Source of the DNA: Yamagishiella unicocca
Taxonomy: Eukaryota; Chlorophyta; Chlorophyceae; Chlamydomonadales; Volvocaceae
Direction: 5' to 3'
DNA length: 64,000 nt
Assembly: GCA_003116995.1 (NCBI GenBank)
Contig: BDSL01000048.1
Span: 62,001 to 126,000, forward strand
The translations under genes were made by a program, and so were the position numbers. The notes beneath the pieces were generated by a model. That model was not told where the DNA came from. It saw only the letters and a list, made by a program, of their open reading frames with translations, and searched no databases. Positions 53,201 through 64,000 of this stretch are shown here, one piece after another (the stretch's first letter is position 1; every line of letters starts with the position of its first letter).

Positions 53201-56200
53201 CCCTTCCTGCTCCTGCTCACTCCCACACCTCCCTTCACCTCGCAGGTGGAGGGCGGGGCGCTGCTGGAGTGCGCCCCCGTGGAGCGGGTGACGCTGTCCG
53301 CCGGCGCGGCGGGCCCGGGGGTGTGCGACTTCCCCTACTACCACCAGGGCCGCAACCGCACGGACTGCGTGTGGGTGGGCGGCGTGGAGGCGTGCAAGGT
53401 GCGGGAGGGGGGCGGCGGGGACCGGCAGCCGGTGAGGTGTGCTGGGAGGTACTTCCGGTACATCAACCTGCCAACGATTCCTCATAGCGCCCCTCTTTAA
53501 GTCTTAACCCACCGCCTCTCGTGTCCTCCTCAGCCGCCGCCACCACGCCTCCCTCTCCCCTGCAGCTGGACGACGGCAGCTGGTCCGAGTGCAGCCCCCT
53601 CTTCCTCACGCGCTTCCCCGCCCCGGCGCCCAACGTCACGGTCACTCGCCGCCACACCGTCAGCGGCCAGCCCTGCGCGCTGCCCTTCTTCTTCCAGGGT
53701 ACGACTACTGGGAGGCGGGGTCAGGGGAGCCTCCCCTTCGTCACGTCGGTACCGGTAGATGCAGCCCTAGGACTAGGGCAGGCCCATTGCCCGGACCCGC
53801 CCCAGCGCGAGTATCAACCTAGCCACCTACAAGCACTCACCCCCTCCTCCTACGCCCCCTCTTCCCCGCCGCCCCTCAGGCTCGCTCCGCTGGGACTGCG
53901 TGGGTGGAGGTCTGGACCCCGGCTACTGCCGCGGCCGCAACGGCACTTGGGAGCAGTGTATGCCCCGGGCGCAGGGAGGGAGGCCCAGGTGGGGCGGAGG
54001 GGGGAAGAGCACGGGGGGGAAGGGGAGCGGCGTCGCTTGCAAGCCGGTGCCGATGAGCCGCCGCATGAGGACGGAGCGGTCCCTACGGCGCCGCCCCCAA
54101 CCCGCACGCTCTCCACTCGCCCTCCCGCCCCCTGCCTACCTAGCCGCCTACTCACCCTCCGCCTCCTCTTCCCCTGCCTCGACCCCAGGACCACTATAAC
54201 TGGCCAGCGCTGCCAGCTGCCCTTCTTCCCCCCAGCAGACCTGGACCCGGGCCAGGGCGGCCAGGGGGTCACGGGGGGGTCCGCCCCTGGGTCCGCCGCG
54301 GGGGTGCTCCCCGCCTTCGACTGCGTGGGGCCGCCCCCCGGCCGCTGCCTCAACCCTCAGGGCCGCATGGAGCCCTGCGCGCCGCGGCCCCGAATGGCGG
54401 CCAATGGAGTCCCGTGCTCGCTGCCCTTCACGTTCAGAAACACGTGAGTCACCCCTGTAGAGGGGAGGCAGGGTAGGGCGGAGGGTGTTCCACAGACGCG
54501 TCATGACCTGGTTGGCCCTAAGGGCTATAAATGGCGGCGGGTCAGCCCCTTTGCGCCCGGATGCCTACATGGCCCCCCACTGGGTACCTCCACCGCTCAC
54601 CGCCTCAGTCCACAAGTCACTTTCCCCCACCCCTCGCCCGCCTCAGGACCTACTACGACTGCTTCACACCCCCGGCCGACATCGCCGCCGCCGCGCTCGC
54701 CAACTCTACGGCCTCCCAGGGCACCTCCTCGCCCGGCTCCGGGTCCTCATCTGGCTCCGCTTTCTTGCCGGGCCCCGGATCCGCATCCGCGCTGGAGTTC
54801 TGCTCCGCGCTGCCTGTGGCCTACTACTCCACCGAGCTGCTGCCGTGTGTGCCTCTGGACCAGGAGGCGGCGGGGTCGGGGCTGGGGGCCCCGCTTGTCG
54901 GTGGCAGCGGAGAGAACGGTACCGGGGTGGGGCCGCTGGGACCGCCGCCGGTGGACATCCTGGCCGGCAGCCCCGGATCTGGCGGCAGGGGTGGCCTCGA
55001 AGCGACCCAGGTGGACCCCCAGGCGGCGGTGGAGCAGGGAGGTGGCGGCGGCCGCAGTGCCGCAGCTACCCGGCGCCTCAACTTGGGCCTGGGGCTGGGC
55101 CTGGGAGTCGGCCTGCCGGGCCTTATCCTGCTGATCGCAGGTGAGCCAGCAAGGAGTGGGCGATAACAACCCTATGCACCATTGTTTGGCTGTCTGTAGC
55201 GCACCGCCATCTCGTCGCCTCCATACTTTCCCCGCCCTGCCGGCGCCCCCATGTTCACCATGACCGCAATCTGCTAGACACCCTTGCCTGCCCCTGCCCT
55301 CCCTCACGGCGGCTGTGCTCACAGGTGTGGCAGCGCTGCGGCGCCGACTGGCCCAGCGGCACGTCCGGCGGGTGATGCGAGACATCAGGATGGACGTCGC
55401 GGTGCCGCCGCTGCCGCTACCGCCGGGGGCGGCGCGACCGGCAGCCTCCGCCAGCGCCACCGGCGGCCCGGCGTCTTCGGGCTCCAGCGGCGGGAGCCAC
55501 GGGGGATACGGCAGCGGAACGGCTTTCGGGGTGCGGCTGGCTGGCTTCGCGGGCCCTACTGCCAAGGTAACAGACTGCTGCATCGTCATTTGGCGGCAGG
55601 GGCGCTGGAGGCGGGGGCCAATAGCCCAGCATGGTTAGCGGTTTGGATTGTGTGTACCGGCACGTAGCGATTGTCGGGGCAGCGGGAGGAGGATGCCTTA
55701 CGACGAGCATCCCGGAGGGTTGCCTTCATACGGCCGCCTCACCCCTCTGCATCCCCCCTCGCTCCTGCTCGACCTCCTCACCCTCTCCGCCCTCACTGCC
55801 AGACGGTCCTGGCGCCACACGACGCCGCCGCGGAGGTGGAGATGTCCCCCGGGCCCGGTCGCGGAGCTGCCGCCACTGTCGCCCTCAAGCCGACACCCTA
55901 TCAGCAGCAGCCGCAGCAGCCGCAGCAGCAGGGAACCACTCCGTTGCTGCCCCAGTCCACTGGCGGCTCAGCGCTGGGCTCCCTCCACAGCACCGCGCAG
56001 CCCCCGCGCCGCTCCCTGTCCTCCGCCACACCCTCGCCTGCGTTCCTCACACCCGCCAACAGCTCGAGCGTTGACAGCAACGCATCGACGGTGGCTGGCA
56101 TCCGGCCTCCGCGGCCCGCACCGCCGCCGCCGTTCCCTCGCGATGGCGGCGGCAACGCCTTTGCGTCCGGCCAACTGTCGCCCGCCACTTCACTCAGGGG

Positions 56201-56225
56201 TACCGGCGGGGCGCCGTCGCAGTGA
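44232..56225 (+). CDS. Predicted single-pass surface protein: two LamG-like domains plus Cys-rich repeats, 26 exons
   Basis: 26 exons join in phase to 2,219 residues: 44232-44453, 44664-45747, 45936-46154, 46439-46692, 46878-47023, 47130-47260, 47506-47705, 47959-48315, 48566-49090, 49325-49478, 49627-49693, 49798-49900, 50124-50325, 50477-50598, 50757-51062, 51224-51505, 51774-51860, 52173-52384, 52877-53054, 53246-53398, 53566-53698, 53880-53988, 54189-54443, 54647-55140, 55325-55566 and 55803-56225. The N-terminus is basic then hydrophobic ('LLAATTALSVATTAALLSQL'), a signal peptide or anchor followed by 'SRTLLQ'. A 360-residue Ser/Thr/Pro/Ala-rich stretch follows. LamG-like domain 1 (exons 3-7) shows 'TINFWMRK', 'DGEWHMVTVG' and 'WRMYVDGMLAV'. 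LamG-like domain 2 (exons 9-13) shows 'MAVNLWVRT', 'DGGWHMLTLS' and 'YALYVDGVLRG'. About ten repeats of the form C-x2-PF-x3-G-x4-DC...C...W-x2-C recall fibronectin type II modules. A transmembrane helix ('LGLGLGVGLPGLILLIAG') leads to an arginine-rich, then Pro/Gln-rich tail of about 215 residues. A receptor or adhesion role is inferred. An in-frame upstream extension to 43965 was rejected because it would bury the signal sequence. Confidence 0.78.
50477..55140 (+). repeat. Tandem Cys-rich (FnII-like) module array in the surface protein
   Basis: Successive modules begin 'PCVFPLSYGGRTMYGC', 'LCVLPFSIGNATFVDC', 'ICQVPFSFGGMVRTDC', 'VCDFPYYHQGRNRTDC', 'PCALPFFFQGSLRWDC', 'RCQLPFFPPADL...FDC' and 'PCSLPFTFRNTTYYDC'. 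Each is followed by a second half ending in C-x(5-8)-W-x2-C or a decayed form, such as 'LDDGSWSEC' or 'GRNGTWEQC'. Degenerate members lie between. Introns recur at the same places in the module, implying spread by exon duplication. One more copy ('PCSLDLRREGGLSFC') sits between the LamG domains at about 48255. Confidence 0.75.
52451..52672 (+). repeat. 22-base minisatellite, about 10 units
   Basis: Ten head-to-tail copies of GCCGCAGCTATGACGTGAGG plus GG fill most of an intron of the surface-protein gene. The first six units read CTATGACG, the next three CTGTGACG and the last CTGTGGCG, so variants are ordered along the array. Confidence 0.97.
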
Positions 56226-57420
56226 GTGCGGCGGAGGGACAGCCCATGAGCCAGCTCGAGGCGAGTGTACGGCGGACGACAGCATGAAGGAGTAGGGTGT
56301 GCTGGAGCGTTTGCTAGGGAAAGCGGGGGCGGCGGAGGGGGGTGGGGGTGGCAAGAACGCTGGTGTCCATTTCTAGGCGCCAAGCTTCACAGCAGATAAG
56401 ACTGTTGCGAGGAGGGCGACTGGGGCCTGATGGAGTGCACGGCAGAAGGCAATCCTGAATCGGTTGACCAGGCCGACTCATGGGCCGAGGAAAGAGCGGC
56501 GGGCGTAGTGCGGAGTGTTGGGGAGGACTGGGTAGCTCCTTGGCACCGGCCGGGTGGCATCAGCTGCCCGTGCGGGAGGGGCCTGGGGTGCGCTGCCCGA
56601 GCTGTGTGGAGGCTATTCTTGCTCTCGGGTTGTTGGTCAGCCGGCGGCTGGCACCTGCCAGACAGGCAACCACACTGCTGCGTTCGCCAGGCTCTAGGGG
56701 TGTGGCTACGAGGGGGATTCACCCCCGGGTGCCCTCCGCTGGCTCCACATCACCACCACCGGAGGAGGGGCGGAGCGCAGGATCTGCGACCGGCAATGCA
56801 TACCGCGAGGGACCGCCAGGGACCGCCCCTGCGACTCGGCGGTGGCAGAGTCGTTCCAGTACCGCTTAGTTGAAGCCGAGTTGAATTTTGATTTACCAAG
56901 TTGGCTGGAAGCATGTACGATATCTGTGCAGCAAGAGGAAAGCGGCCTTTTTCGCGTACGTTAACGAGATGGATTGTGTCGTCAAGGACCGGCAACGTTT
57001 CGCCATGTTTCGCTATCCCAGCGGGCAGGCTTCCAAAGGCTTCCCACGGGTTCCCCCTACCCGCTCTGCACCTACCGACAGCATACACTTCTAGTGAAAT
57101 CTAAAGCCGCGCAACTTTTCTACAACTCAATTAAGTTAGTTCCTGGCGCACGATGCTTTCTGTGGCGACGTTTATGACCTGCTTGCGCCCCTACCCTCGG
57201 CCTCAACCACGCACGTGTTAGCGTGTCGCGGAGTCCAGCCAATCTTCAATTCGATGCGTCTTTCGGCGAGATCAAGGAAATCCGACGCGCTTTCGTTACG
57301 TAGGATTGCTGTGTGCGACGTTGCGTAACTGTGCCCGTTTGACATTATGCGGCGTTAGACTGCTTTCCCAAGGGATACTGGATCGATGTCGCGAATTTAG
57401 TGACTGATGAGGAACAAAGC

Positions 57421-57425
57421 TGTAA
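57421..57425 (+). terminator. Candidate TGTAA poly(A) signal of the surface-protein gene
   Basis: First plus-strand TGTAA seen after the stop at 56225, about 1.2 kb away and 240 bases before the PEPCK TATA box. Tentative because of the distance. Confidence 0.35.
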
Positions 57426-57665
57426 AGGAATCTAATTCCTGATTTGGGGTCGCGTTCGTTGTCGTCGTGGAAACGGATTGCACGAAAGCAGTTTAGCAAT
57501 CAACTTTGCTTAGCGTCATATTGAAGAATGCGACGACGTTTGGTTTATTGCAACATACGGCACGTTGTCGGAGGGCGACTGGAGTCAGCGCCGCGCAAGC
57601 AAAAGCGGGAGCCGACGTGGACATGGACGCGGACGTCTGTACGCCGCCTTCCTGAAGCCGCCGTT

Positions 57666-57674
57666 TATATAAAA
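57666..57674 (+). promoter_or_regulatory. TATA box of PEP carboxykinase gene
   Basis: TATATAAAA lies 178 bases before the ATG at 57844 in AT-rich DNA, and is the best TATA match upstream of this gene. Confidence 0.6.
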
Positions 57675-57843
57675 ACTTTTTGGACTGAACAATGAGTTAT
57701 TGATTACGCATAACGCATCGTTTGAAAACATTTAGAAGCCAGCTCCGTACACGTCCGCGTGGCAAACGGCTCCCTCCTAAAATCCGTTGGCTTGCACCTC
57801 GTCAGCTCGAATTCCATATAAGGTGTAACCCACAGTAGTCCAA

Positions 57844-60463
57844 ATGCTGCCATCAACTCAGTTTGCTTTCCACGGCAAGTTTGTCGCTGTGCCGCGTCCT
57901 TTGGCAAGTCCGATCTGCCAGCCCAAATTTCGTCTAGGACCTTCACGTGCGAGGCAGGAGCGTTGTCACATTGCAGCCATGCTTCGGGTAAGTACTCGAG
58001 GTGATCTTGGCCATTTTCGAAGTAGAACCAAGCGGGCGTGGGACAGGATTACGGGGGCCAACACCGCGGAGGAGAAAGCTTTCCGACACCGAATGGCAGC
58101 AGTATCTTAAACTGCCGACGGGCCTGCCCCCCCTACATTTGCGCTCCGGACGCGGTTCGTCGAAAGCCACGGGAACAAACTGTCAATGGCGAGCAGTTAG
58201 ACCCTCGCTTTACTTTGTTGTGACACGTTGCAACCGCAGCATGGTCCCATTGTAACTCTGCTGCCTTCTTTACCGCATTAATCCTTAGTACGCCCAGGAG
58301 AACCTGCCCAATGGCAGCGACAGCAAGTTCCTGTCGGAGAGCACCTTCGCCAAGGAATCGGGACTCGCGCCGCGACTTGTCCACCGAAACCTGCCGCCTT
58401 CACAACTTTACGAGCTGGTTAGTTTGCGGCATGCAAGCCCTGGCTCTGTGCTTTTGCGAGACCAGGCTTCAACCTTGCCTGCGTTTGCGTGCGCATGCAG
58501 GCCCTCGCCTTTGAACCGGGAACCCACATCACATCGACCGGCGCTCTAGCGACGCTATCGGGTGAGCAGCTTGCGAACATGATATGGGGAAGGCGAGCAA
58601 GTATTTGATCTGCAAGAATGAAAGGACTTGAGGATAGGCGTCGAGAGTGGCGCCGCTAAGCCCCCCCGAGTGTGCTGAGACCCTGTCATACTTTTACAAA
58701 AGTAAAAGCACGGTGGAGAATTCCCCCCCTCCAGATATCTTAACCTTAACCTTCCCTCCCGTACCGTCACGGCCCACCGTCTCATTCCCGCCAGGCGAGA
58801 AGATGGGCCGCAGTCCCAAGGACAAGTGAGTGATGGCAGTTGGGGGGCTTAGATGGGATGCAGGTACCGGCTAGTCTTCTGGTTAATGCCAACTGAGGCA
58901 TCAAATGCCTGCCATGGCGTTTTCCGGCCAAGGTGTTTCCTCCCAGCCTTTCCATATGCGCGCTCACCTGCTTCCAACTTGCTGCCTCAGGCGCATTGTT
59001 CGCGACCCCGAGACTGAGAAGGACCTGTGGTGGGGGCCACACTCGCCCAACTACGTCATGGATGACAGGTGGGTCGGGGGTGGGCGTGTGGGTTCTGGGG
59101 AAAGGGAGAATGGATACGAGTGGGCCTCGAATGCCGTGGTGACGGCCAGATGAAGGTGGACCGCCTCTAACCTTTGTATCCGCAGGACCTTCCTGACCAA
59201 CCGCGAGCGCGCCGTGGACTACCTCAACACCCTGGACCGCATCTACGTGGTCGACGCCTTCGTCAACTGGGACCCGCAGTCCCGGCTCAAGGTCCGGGTG
59301 GTGACCAGCCGCGCATACCACGCGCTGTTCATGCACAACATGCTCATAAGGCCCACCGCAGAGGAGCTGGAGAACTTCGGCGAGCCAGGTAGGGGGCCGC
59401 GGGGAACTGGGTCTGAGGGTATGGGGTTTGTGACCTCCGGACTGCGTTGCTATCACCGATACTCGGAAAAAGCCCCCCGGACCACCCCTGCCACCTGCTG
59501 CCCTCACGCGCCATTCCCTGCCGCTCCCCGCACGCCCCACAGATTTCGTGATCTACAACGCGGGCGCCTTCCCAGCCAACAAGTACACCAATGTGGGTCG
59601 GGGCGCACCAGGGACGGGGTAGTTGTCGCAGCCGGGTGAGCAGCTGTGTGCAAGAAGGAAGAGAATGGCAACTGTTGAACTACACGGCAGCGTGCGCCGG
59701 TGCCGGGGGTCGGCGGACACAGCTACACACACCGGGGTGACGTGCTGGAGCGGCTGAGACCGGGTTGGGCTCGGCAGCATGATGTGGGGGCCGCCTGTTC
59801 CAGGCGAATTTCCCCGCCTGCCTGCCTGTCTGCTTGGATGACTGACTTACCACGCTACCCTGGGACATGGCGTACCGTCTCACAAGACGTGCCTCTTCTT
59901 TGTCCGTTTCTCCCCTCCGCAGTACATGACCAGCCAGACGTCCATTGACATGAGCCTCAAGCACAAGGAGATGGTCATCCTCGGAACCATGTATGCAGGC
60001 GAGATGAAGAAGGGCGTCTTCACGTGAGTAACGGTGGTCCTAGAAGAGGAGAGGGGGCATACTTGGGTGGAGGGCGCCAGAATAACCCTTCCCCCCTCCA
60101 CCTCCTCCCTCAGGCTCATGCACTACCTGATGCCCATGCAAGGCAAGCTGTCCCTGCACTCGGGCTGCAACGTGGGCGCAGCCGGCGACGTGACGCTGTT
60201 TTTCGGACTCAGCGGGACGGGCAAGACCACGCTATCGGCAGGTGGGTGGGTGGGGATTCGACTTACCGGTACGTGGTTTACCGTATTATACAAAAACGAG
60301 GAAAGTGGGGCGGTGTCGACGTGGGAAGGCGGCACTGGGGTGCAAAGTGGTTGGAATCAGGGCTCCCTAATACTTACGGCCTCCTCTTACGCCCTGATTG
60401 ACGCCCCCAGACCCCAAGCGGCCTTTGATTGGCGACGACGAGCACGTGTGGTGCGACACCGGG

Positions 60464-60496
<33 letters not shown>

Positions 60497-62552
60497 TGCA
60501 TCGGCCTTAAAAAGGAGACGGAGCCGGAGATCTGGAACGCGATCCGGTGAGGAGGCGGGGCCGGGGGCGAGGGCAGCGGTGAACTGGCGCCTGGTGGGAA
60601 CGAAGGGTTACTACGGATCCGTACATCGTCTACGGACCCGACAATCCATTGTATTTTTAAGTTTGTTGTCATAATGTGTGTGTTGTTAATAAATATTATT
60701 TTATGTCATATTCGGCCTGCTTCCTTGGTCGTGCCAGGCAAACGTTGCCTGGCCAGACTCAGGGCCCTCACATCCGCAATGTCCTCGTGTCCCCTTCAAT
60801 ACCCATGAATGACTCTCTCGCCTGCCGCCTATACCCACCAGCTTCGGCACTGTGCTCGAAAACGTGGAGTACGACCCCGACACTCGCGAGGTGGACTACG
60901 AGTCGCAGAAGCTGACGGAGAACACCCGCGCCTCGTACCCCATCGAGTACATCAACAACGCCCGGATCCCCTGCGTGGGCGGCCACCCGCGCAACGTCAT
61001 CCTGCTCGCCTGCGACGCATTCGGCGTGTTGCCACCCGTGAGCCGGCTGACGCCGGAGCAGGCCATGTACCACTTCATCAGCGGGTACACGGCAAAGGTG
61101 CGGCAGGGGCTTCGACGGAGCTGAGAGCGTGTGTGTGTGGGTGTTGACCGTGGCGAGACCTTGATTCATTCGTTTTCTCTACGACGTTGATGCAGGTTGC
61201 GGGCACGGAGGTCGGCGTCAAGGAGCCGTCTGCCACCTTCAGCGCCTGCTTCGGTTCAGCCTTCCTCATGTTGCACCCTTACAAGTGAGGCAACGGGCGG
61301 GAACGGACAACAGTGGATGTACTACGGTACTCATGGCTCATGGGCATCCAAACCCGCTGCCTCTGCCCCTTCCCCTCTGCCCTCCTCCCGCCCAGGTACG
61401 CCACCATGCTCGCGAACAAGATGGCCAGCCACGGCACCACCGCGTGGCTGGTCAACACGGGCTGGACCGGGGGCAAGTGAGTGCAAGGGGCGGGGACGGG
61501 GCAGGGAGGAGGGCGAGGGCCGGGCAGCGATGTGTTGCGAAGCTATTAAGTGCTGGATCCAGAAGGAGGGTGGTAGAGAACTACGTCGTGATGTGAGGAT
61601 AATGGACGCCGTAGGACGTGACTGACCATGCGCGCTGCATAACTTACGTCGCGGCTATGTACGACGGCAGGTACGGCACGGGCAAGCGTATCAGCCTCAA
61701 GCACACTCGTGCCATCATCGACGCCATCCACAACGGCGAACTGGACAAGGCCGACTATGTGTCCACGTCCATCTTCGGGCTGCAGGTGGGGAGGTCATGT
61801 TGTCCTGGGGTCGTGAGAGGCCACGAGCAGATCTGGGGCGATGGCTTTGGGATTGATGCGGCGGTGGGACCGTCTACCCGTGTAGCCGCCGTCGTGTAAC
61901 TGGACTATGGCGATGAACAGCATGTATCATCGCTCGCACAGCGTAGCCTAGCCAAGTGACCTGCCTTTGTCGATTATTTGAGCTCAACCCGTCTACGATG
62001 GATTTCCTGCTCCTTCCCTCCGGCCGCGTACGCTTGCTCCACGCAGTCCCCTCGCTGGACCTCAAAATGCACTCGTGCTCACCTCTCCCTCTCCTCCGCA
62101 GGTGCCCACCCGCATCAGTGGCGTGCCCTCCGAAATCCTGAGCCCCGAGAACGTGTGGCCCTCTGAGGACGCCTTCGCCGCCACCCTCAACCAGCTGGGT
62201 CACATGTTCGTCAAGAACTTCGAGCACTTCAGGTATGAGCGGCCAGCGACAGTAGCCAAGTGGGTAGATCACTAGTGGTGCTGACCCGCCAGTGGCCGCT
62301 ACTGACGAGTCTGCTGCCCGACCGATCTTCCACGTCGCCGCCGCCCTGCTGAAGCCCCATGCTCGGCCCTTACCGACACCACCCTGCTTGTCTTGCCATC
62401 GCCCCCGCAGCGATGGCGACGCATTCGTGGGCGAGGAGATGGCGGCACGCATCCTGACTGGCGGGCCCAAGCCGCTGCCGGAGGAGGACGTGGCCAAGAA
62501 GGGCTTCGGGGCCATTAAGACTGTCGTCATGGCATACGCTGTGAGGGCTTAG
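57844..62552 (+). CDS. PCK1: Phosphoenolpyruvate carboxykinase (ATP), 16 exons
   Basis: Catalyses oxaloacetate + ATP to PEP + CO2 + ADP, the entry step of gluconeogenesis from acetate or lipid. Exons 57844-57987, 58289-58417, 58501-58561, 58795-58825, 58991-59068, 59186-59388, 59543-59592, 59923-60023, 60114-60241, 60411-60546, 60842-61097, 61196-61284, 61396-61476, 61671-61785, 62102-62232 and 62411-62552 join in phase to 624 residues. Landmarks are 'GRSPKDKRIV', '[15 protein letters not shown]', '[17 protein letters not shown]', the kinase-1 P-loop '[11 protein letters not shown]' (residues 297-307), '[14 protein letters not shown]' (metal-binding kinase-2), '[20 protein letters not shown]' and '[15 protein letters not shown]'. 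This is the ATP-dependent plant/bacterial/yeast type. Exon 1 has two in-frame ATGs, 57844 and 57979. The first would add a basic, Ser/Arg-containing N-terminus that could be a targeting peptide; the second would leave only 'MLR' before exon 2. Where the usual 'GAKTGRSPKDK' is expected, the sequence reads '[12 protein letters not shown]'. Confidence 0.96.
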
Positions 62553-62856
62553 GAGCAGGCAGCACCGCTGACATTATTTTCTTTTTGCTGCTGTGGTTGA
62601 ACCTTGTGTACTTTGGTCATCTCGCCATCCATTGGAGCGAGGTCCCTCTGGCGATAATGGGCTTGGGCTTGTCTCCGGATGGGGGGCATTCATGTTTGTC
62701 GCTACCAGTAAGCAACCCGTCCGGGCTATACTTGAAACTCATAAAAGTCAATTGTGCCAGTCATCAGACCCTGCTTGTCTGCGGGAGTCAGCCGGATAAT
62801 TAGCGCCATGGTGGATGTCATGTATCCATGCAGTACATGTTCCGCGCGAGTGCGTG

Positions 62857-62861
62857 TGTAA
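62857..62861 (+). terminator. TGTAA poly(A) signal of PEP carboxykinase
   Basis: First TGTAA after the PEPCK stop, about 300 bases downstream, a normal volvocine 3'UTR length. Confidence 0.65.
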
Positions 62862-63965
62862 ATATGCCGTACGGTTAACACGCAACCCCGGGATCCAGCG
62901 GCTACCAGGCAATGTACCAGGGGATGCGGCAAAAGACGAGAGCGGAGGGTTCACAAGCTTTGTCCTTTGCTATTGCTAATCTGGTTATGCGATATTTTGG
63001 GAGCGGCGCTGGCGTCTGGGTCCAGACTAGGTTGCTGCACATTTGGGATTTGTTTGTTTGTGTTGTTTCATTGGTGGTGGCGGTGGTGTACAGCGTCCTC
63101 TCTCTTGAGCTACCCACCATAGTGTATTGCTCCGTTTGGATCCGGCTATTGGATTTCGGATTTGAATGTTATACATTGCTTTCCGATGGCAAGGGCTCAT
63201 GCCAGTGCCGATCGCACGGCGGAGGGTTGCCCTCTGGTTAGCTAACTCAGAACGGTCGGCGGCTCTGCCGGGTTGGCCCGGATATGCCCGCACCCTGCTC
63301 TGCATGGGCCCACATGGGTCGGATGGGTTGCTTGGTCGGATGCGCTGTGGCAGGTGGCGGCGGTACCGTAGTTGCATCTGGGGGCCGGCGCGTCCCATGG
63401 GGAACGCTATCCGATTGCCGCACGGCAGCACTGTTAATTCATGTGTGGACATTGTGTGAATTCTGTATAAGGCGTCGCAGCTATTTGTGCTGAAGCAATG
63501 TCGGCGTGACATGGCTTCCAGTGTTTCGACAGAGCAAGCCTTCGTCCTGGCTGTGCCACGGCGTGGCCAGAGCTCGCTCAGTGCTGTAATCTAGTATTTT
63601 GTGCATGATGCATTTCTGAGCCACGGAGTAAAAAATCGGGATACTAAACATCTGTGGGTGATATGGTGGCACGTAAGTAACGATAGCAGCCAGCAGCCAC
63701 GGCGTAGTAAGTACTAAGTGGGTGACCTTGCATACGGTCATACGACTTGCGTGTCTGTCGCTGCGGGTCCCCAACGTGCGGAGCCAGAACGTGACTGCCG
63801 CACGCGCGAATGTACTTCTGGTGTAGGAAGACGTGTACCCGGCTGTCCCCTGCAATATTGTCACCTCTTCTGAAGTTAACTTTGGCCTTAGTTTAAGAAT
63901 CGCTTAGCTTGGTTTGGCAAACTGTCACCGCTGAAAACTAGTTCCAGGACCAATTCAAAAGGAGG

Positions 63966-64000
63966 TGACGAGCATGACGAGCATGAAAAGCATGAGGAGC
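63966..64000 (+). repeat. Nine-base tandem repeat at window edge
   Basis: GACGAGCAT repeats twice exactly, then degenerates to GAAAAGCAT and GAGGAGC at the end of the window. The array may continue beyond it. Confidence 0.7.

Larger units (their letters stand above)
56226..57843. other. Intergenic: 3' region of surface-protein gene and PEPCK promoter
   Basis: About 1.6 kb. The GC-rich left part is probably 3'UTR. The right part, from about 56880, is AT-richer and holds the PEPCK TATA box. Open frames show no recognisable domain. Confidence 0.55.
62553..64000. other. 3' region of PEPCK and unassigned window end
   Basis: After the PEPCK 3'UTR (to about 62880) no coding signature was recognised. 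The last 35 bases are a tandem GACGAGCAT-like repeat that would encode Asp-Glu-His units on the plus strand, possibly the edge of another gene. Confidence 0.45.

Overview
This window is nuclear DNA of a green alga, most likely a volvocine (Chlamydomonas/Gonium/Volvox group). The evidence is GC-rich exons, many short GT-AG introns with GTGAG/GTGGG-type donors, TGTAA (not AATAAA) polyadenylation signals, Ala/Gly/Pro-rich linkers, and plant-type versions of the housekeeping proteins. I cannot name the species. Eleven protein-coding genes could be built by joining exons in phase. All gene coordinates run from start codon to stop codon and include introns. Exon limits were read by eye from splice consensus, reading phase and family resemblance.

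Layout. A DUF2993 (LmeA-like) lipid-binding-type protein (461-2533, -) is followed by a plant-type phosphatidyl-N-methylethanolamine N-methyltransferase (3696-4816, -). That gene is divergent from a SMYD4-like TPR/SET/MYND protein (5253-10250, +). Next come LSM8 (11531-12610, -) and, divergently, thioredoxin z (13062-14636, +). A 2,483-residue TPR-containing protein of unknown role fills 16619-24770 (-). Plant-type histidyl-tRNA synthetase, with 19 exons, occupies 25919-33137 (-). It diverges from a fusion gene (33472-39500, +) that joins an ACHT-like thioredoxin domain to a NifS-like molybdenum-cofactor-sulfurase domain. UFC1, the UFM1-conjugating E2 (41388-42168, -), follows. A 26-exon gene (44232-56225, +) encodes a predicted single-pass surface protein with two LamG-like domains and about ten Cys-rich repeats resembling fibronectin type II modules. 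ATP-dependent PEP carboxykinase (57844-62552, +) is the last gene.

These are independent eukaryotic genes, not an operon, and the functions are mixed: lipid methylation, chromatin or protein methylation, RNA processing, plastid redox, translation, sulfur transfer, ufmylation, cell surface and gluconeogenesis. No rRNA, tRNA, CRISPR array or intact mobile element was seen. The strongest novelty candidates are the thioredoxin-NifS fusion and the LamG/Cys-repeat surface protein. After these come the very large TPR protein and a PC-synthesis methyltransferase in a lineage whose best-known member lacks phosphatidylcholine.
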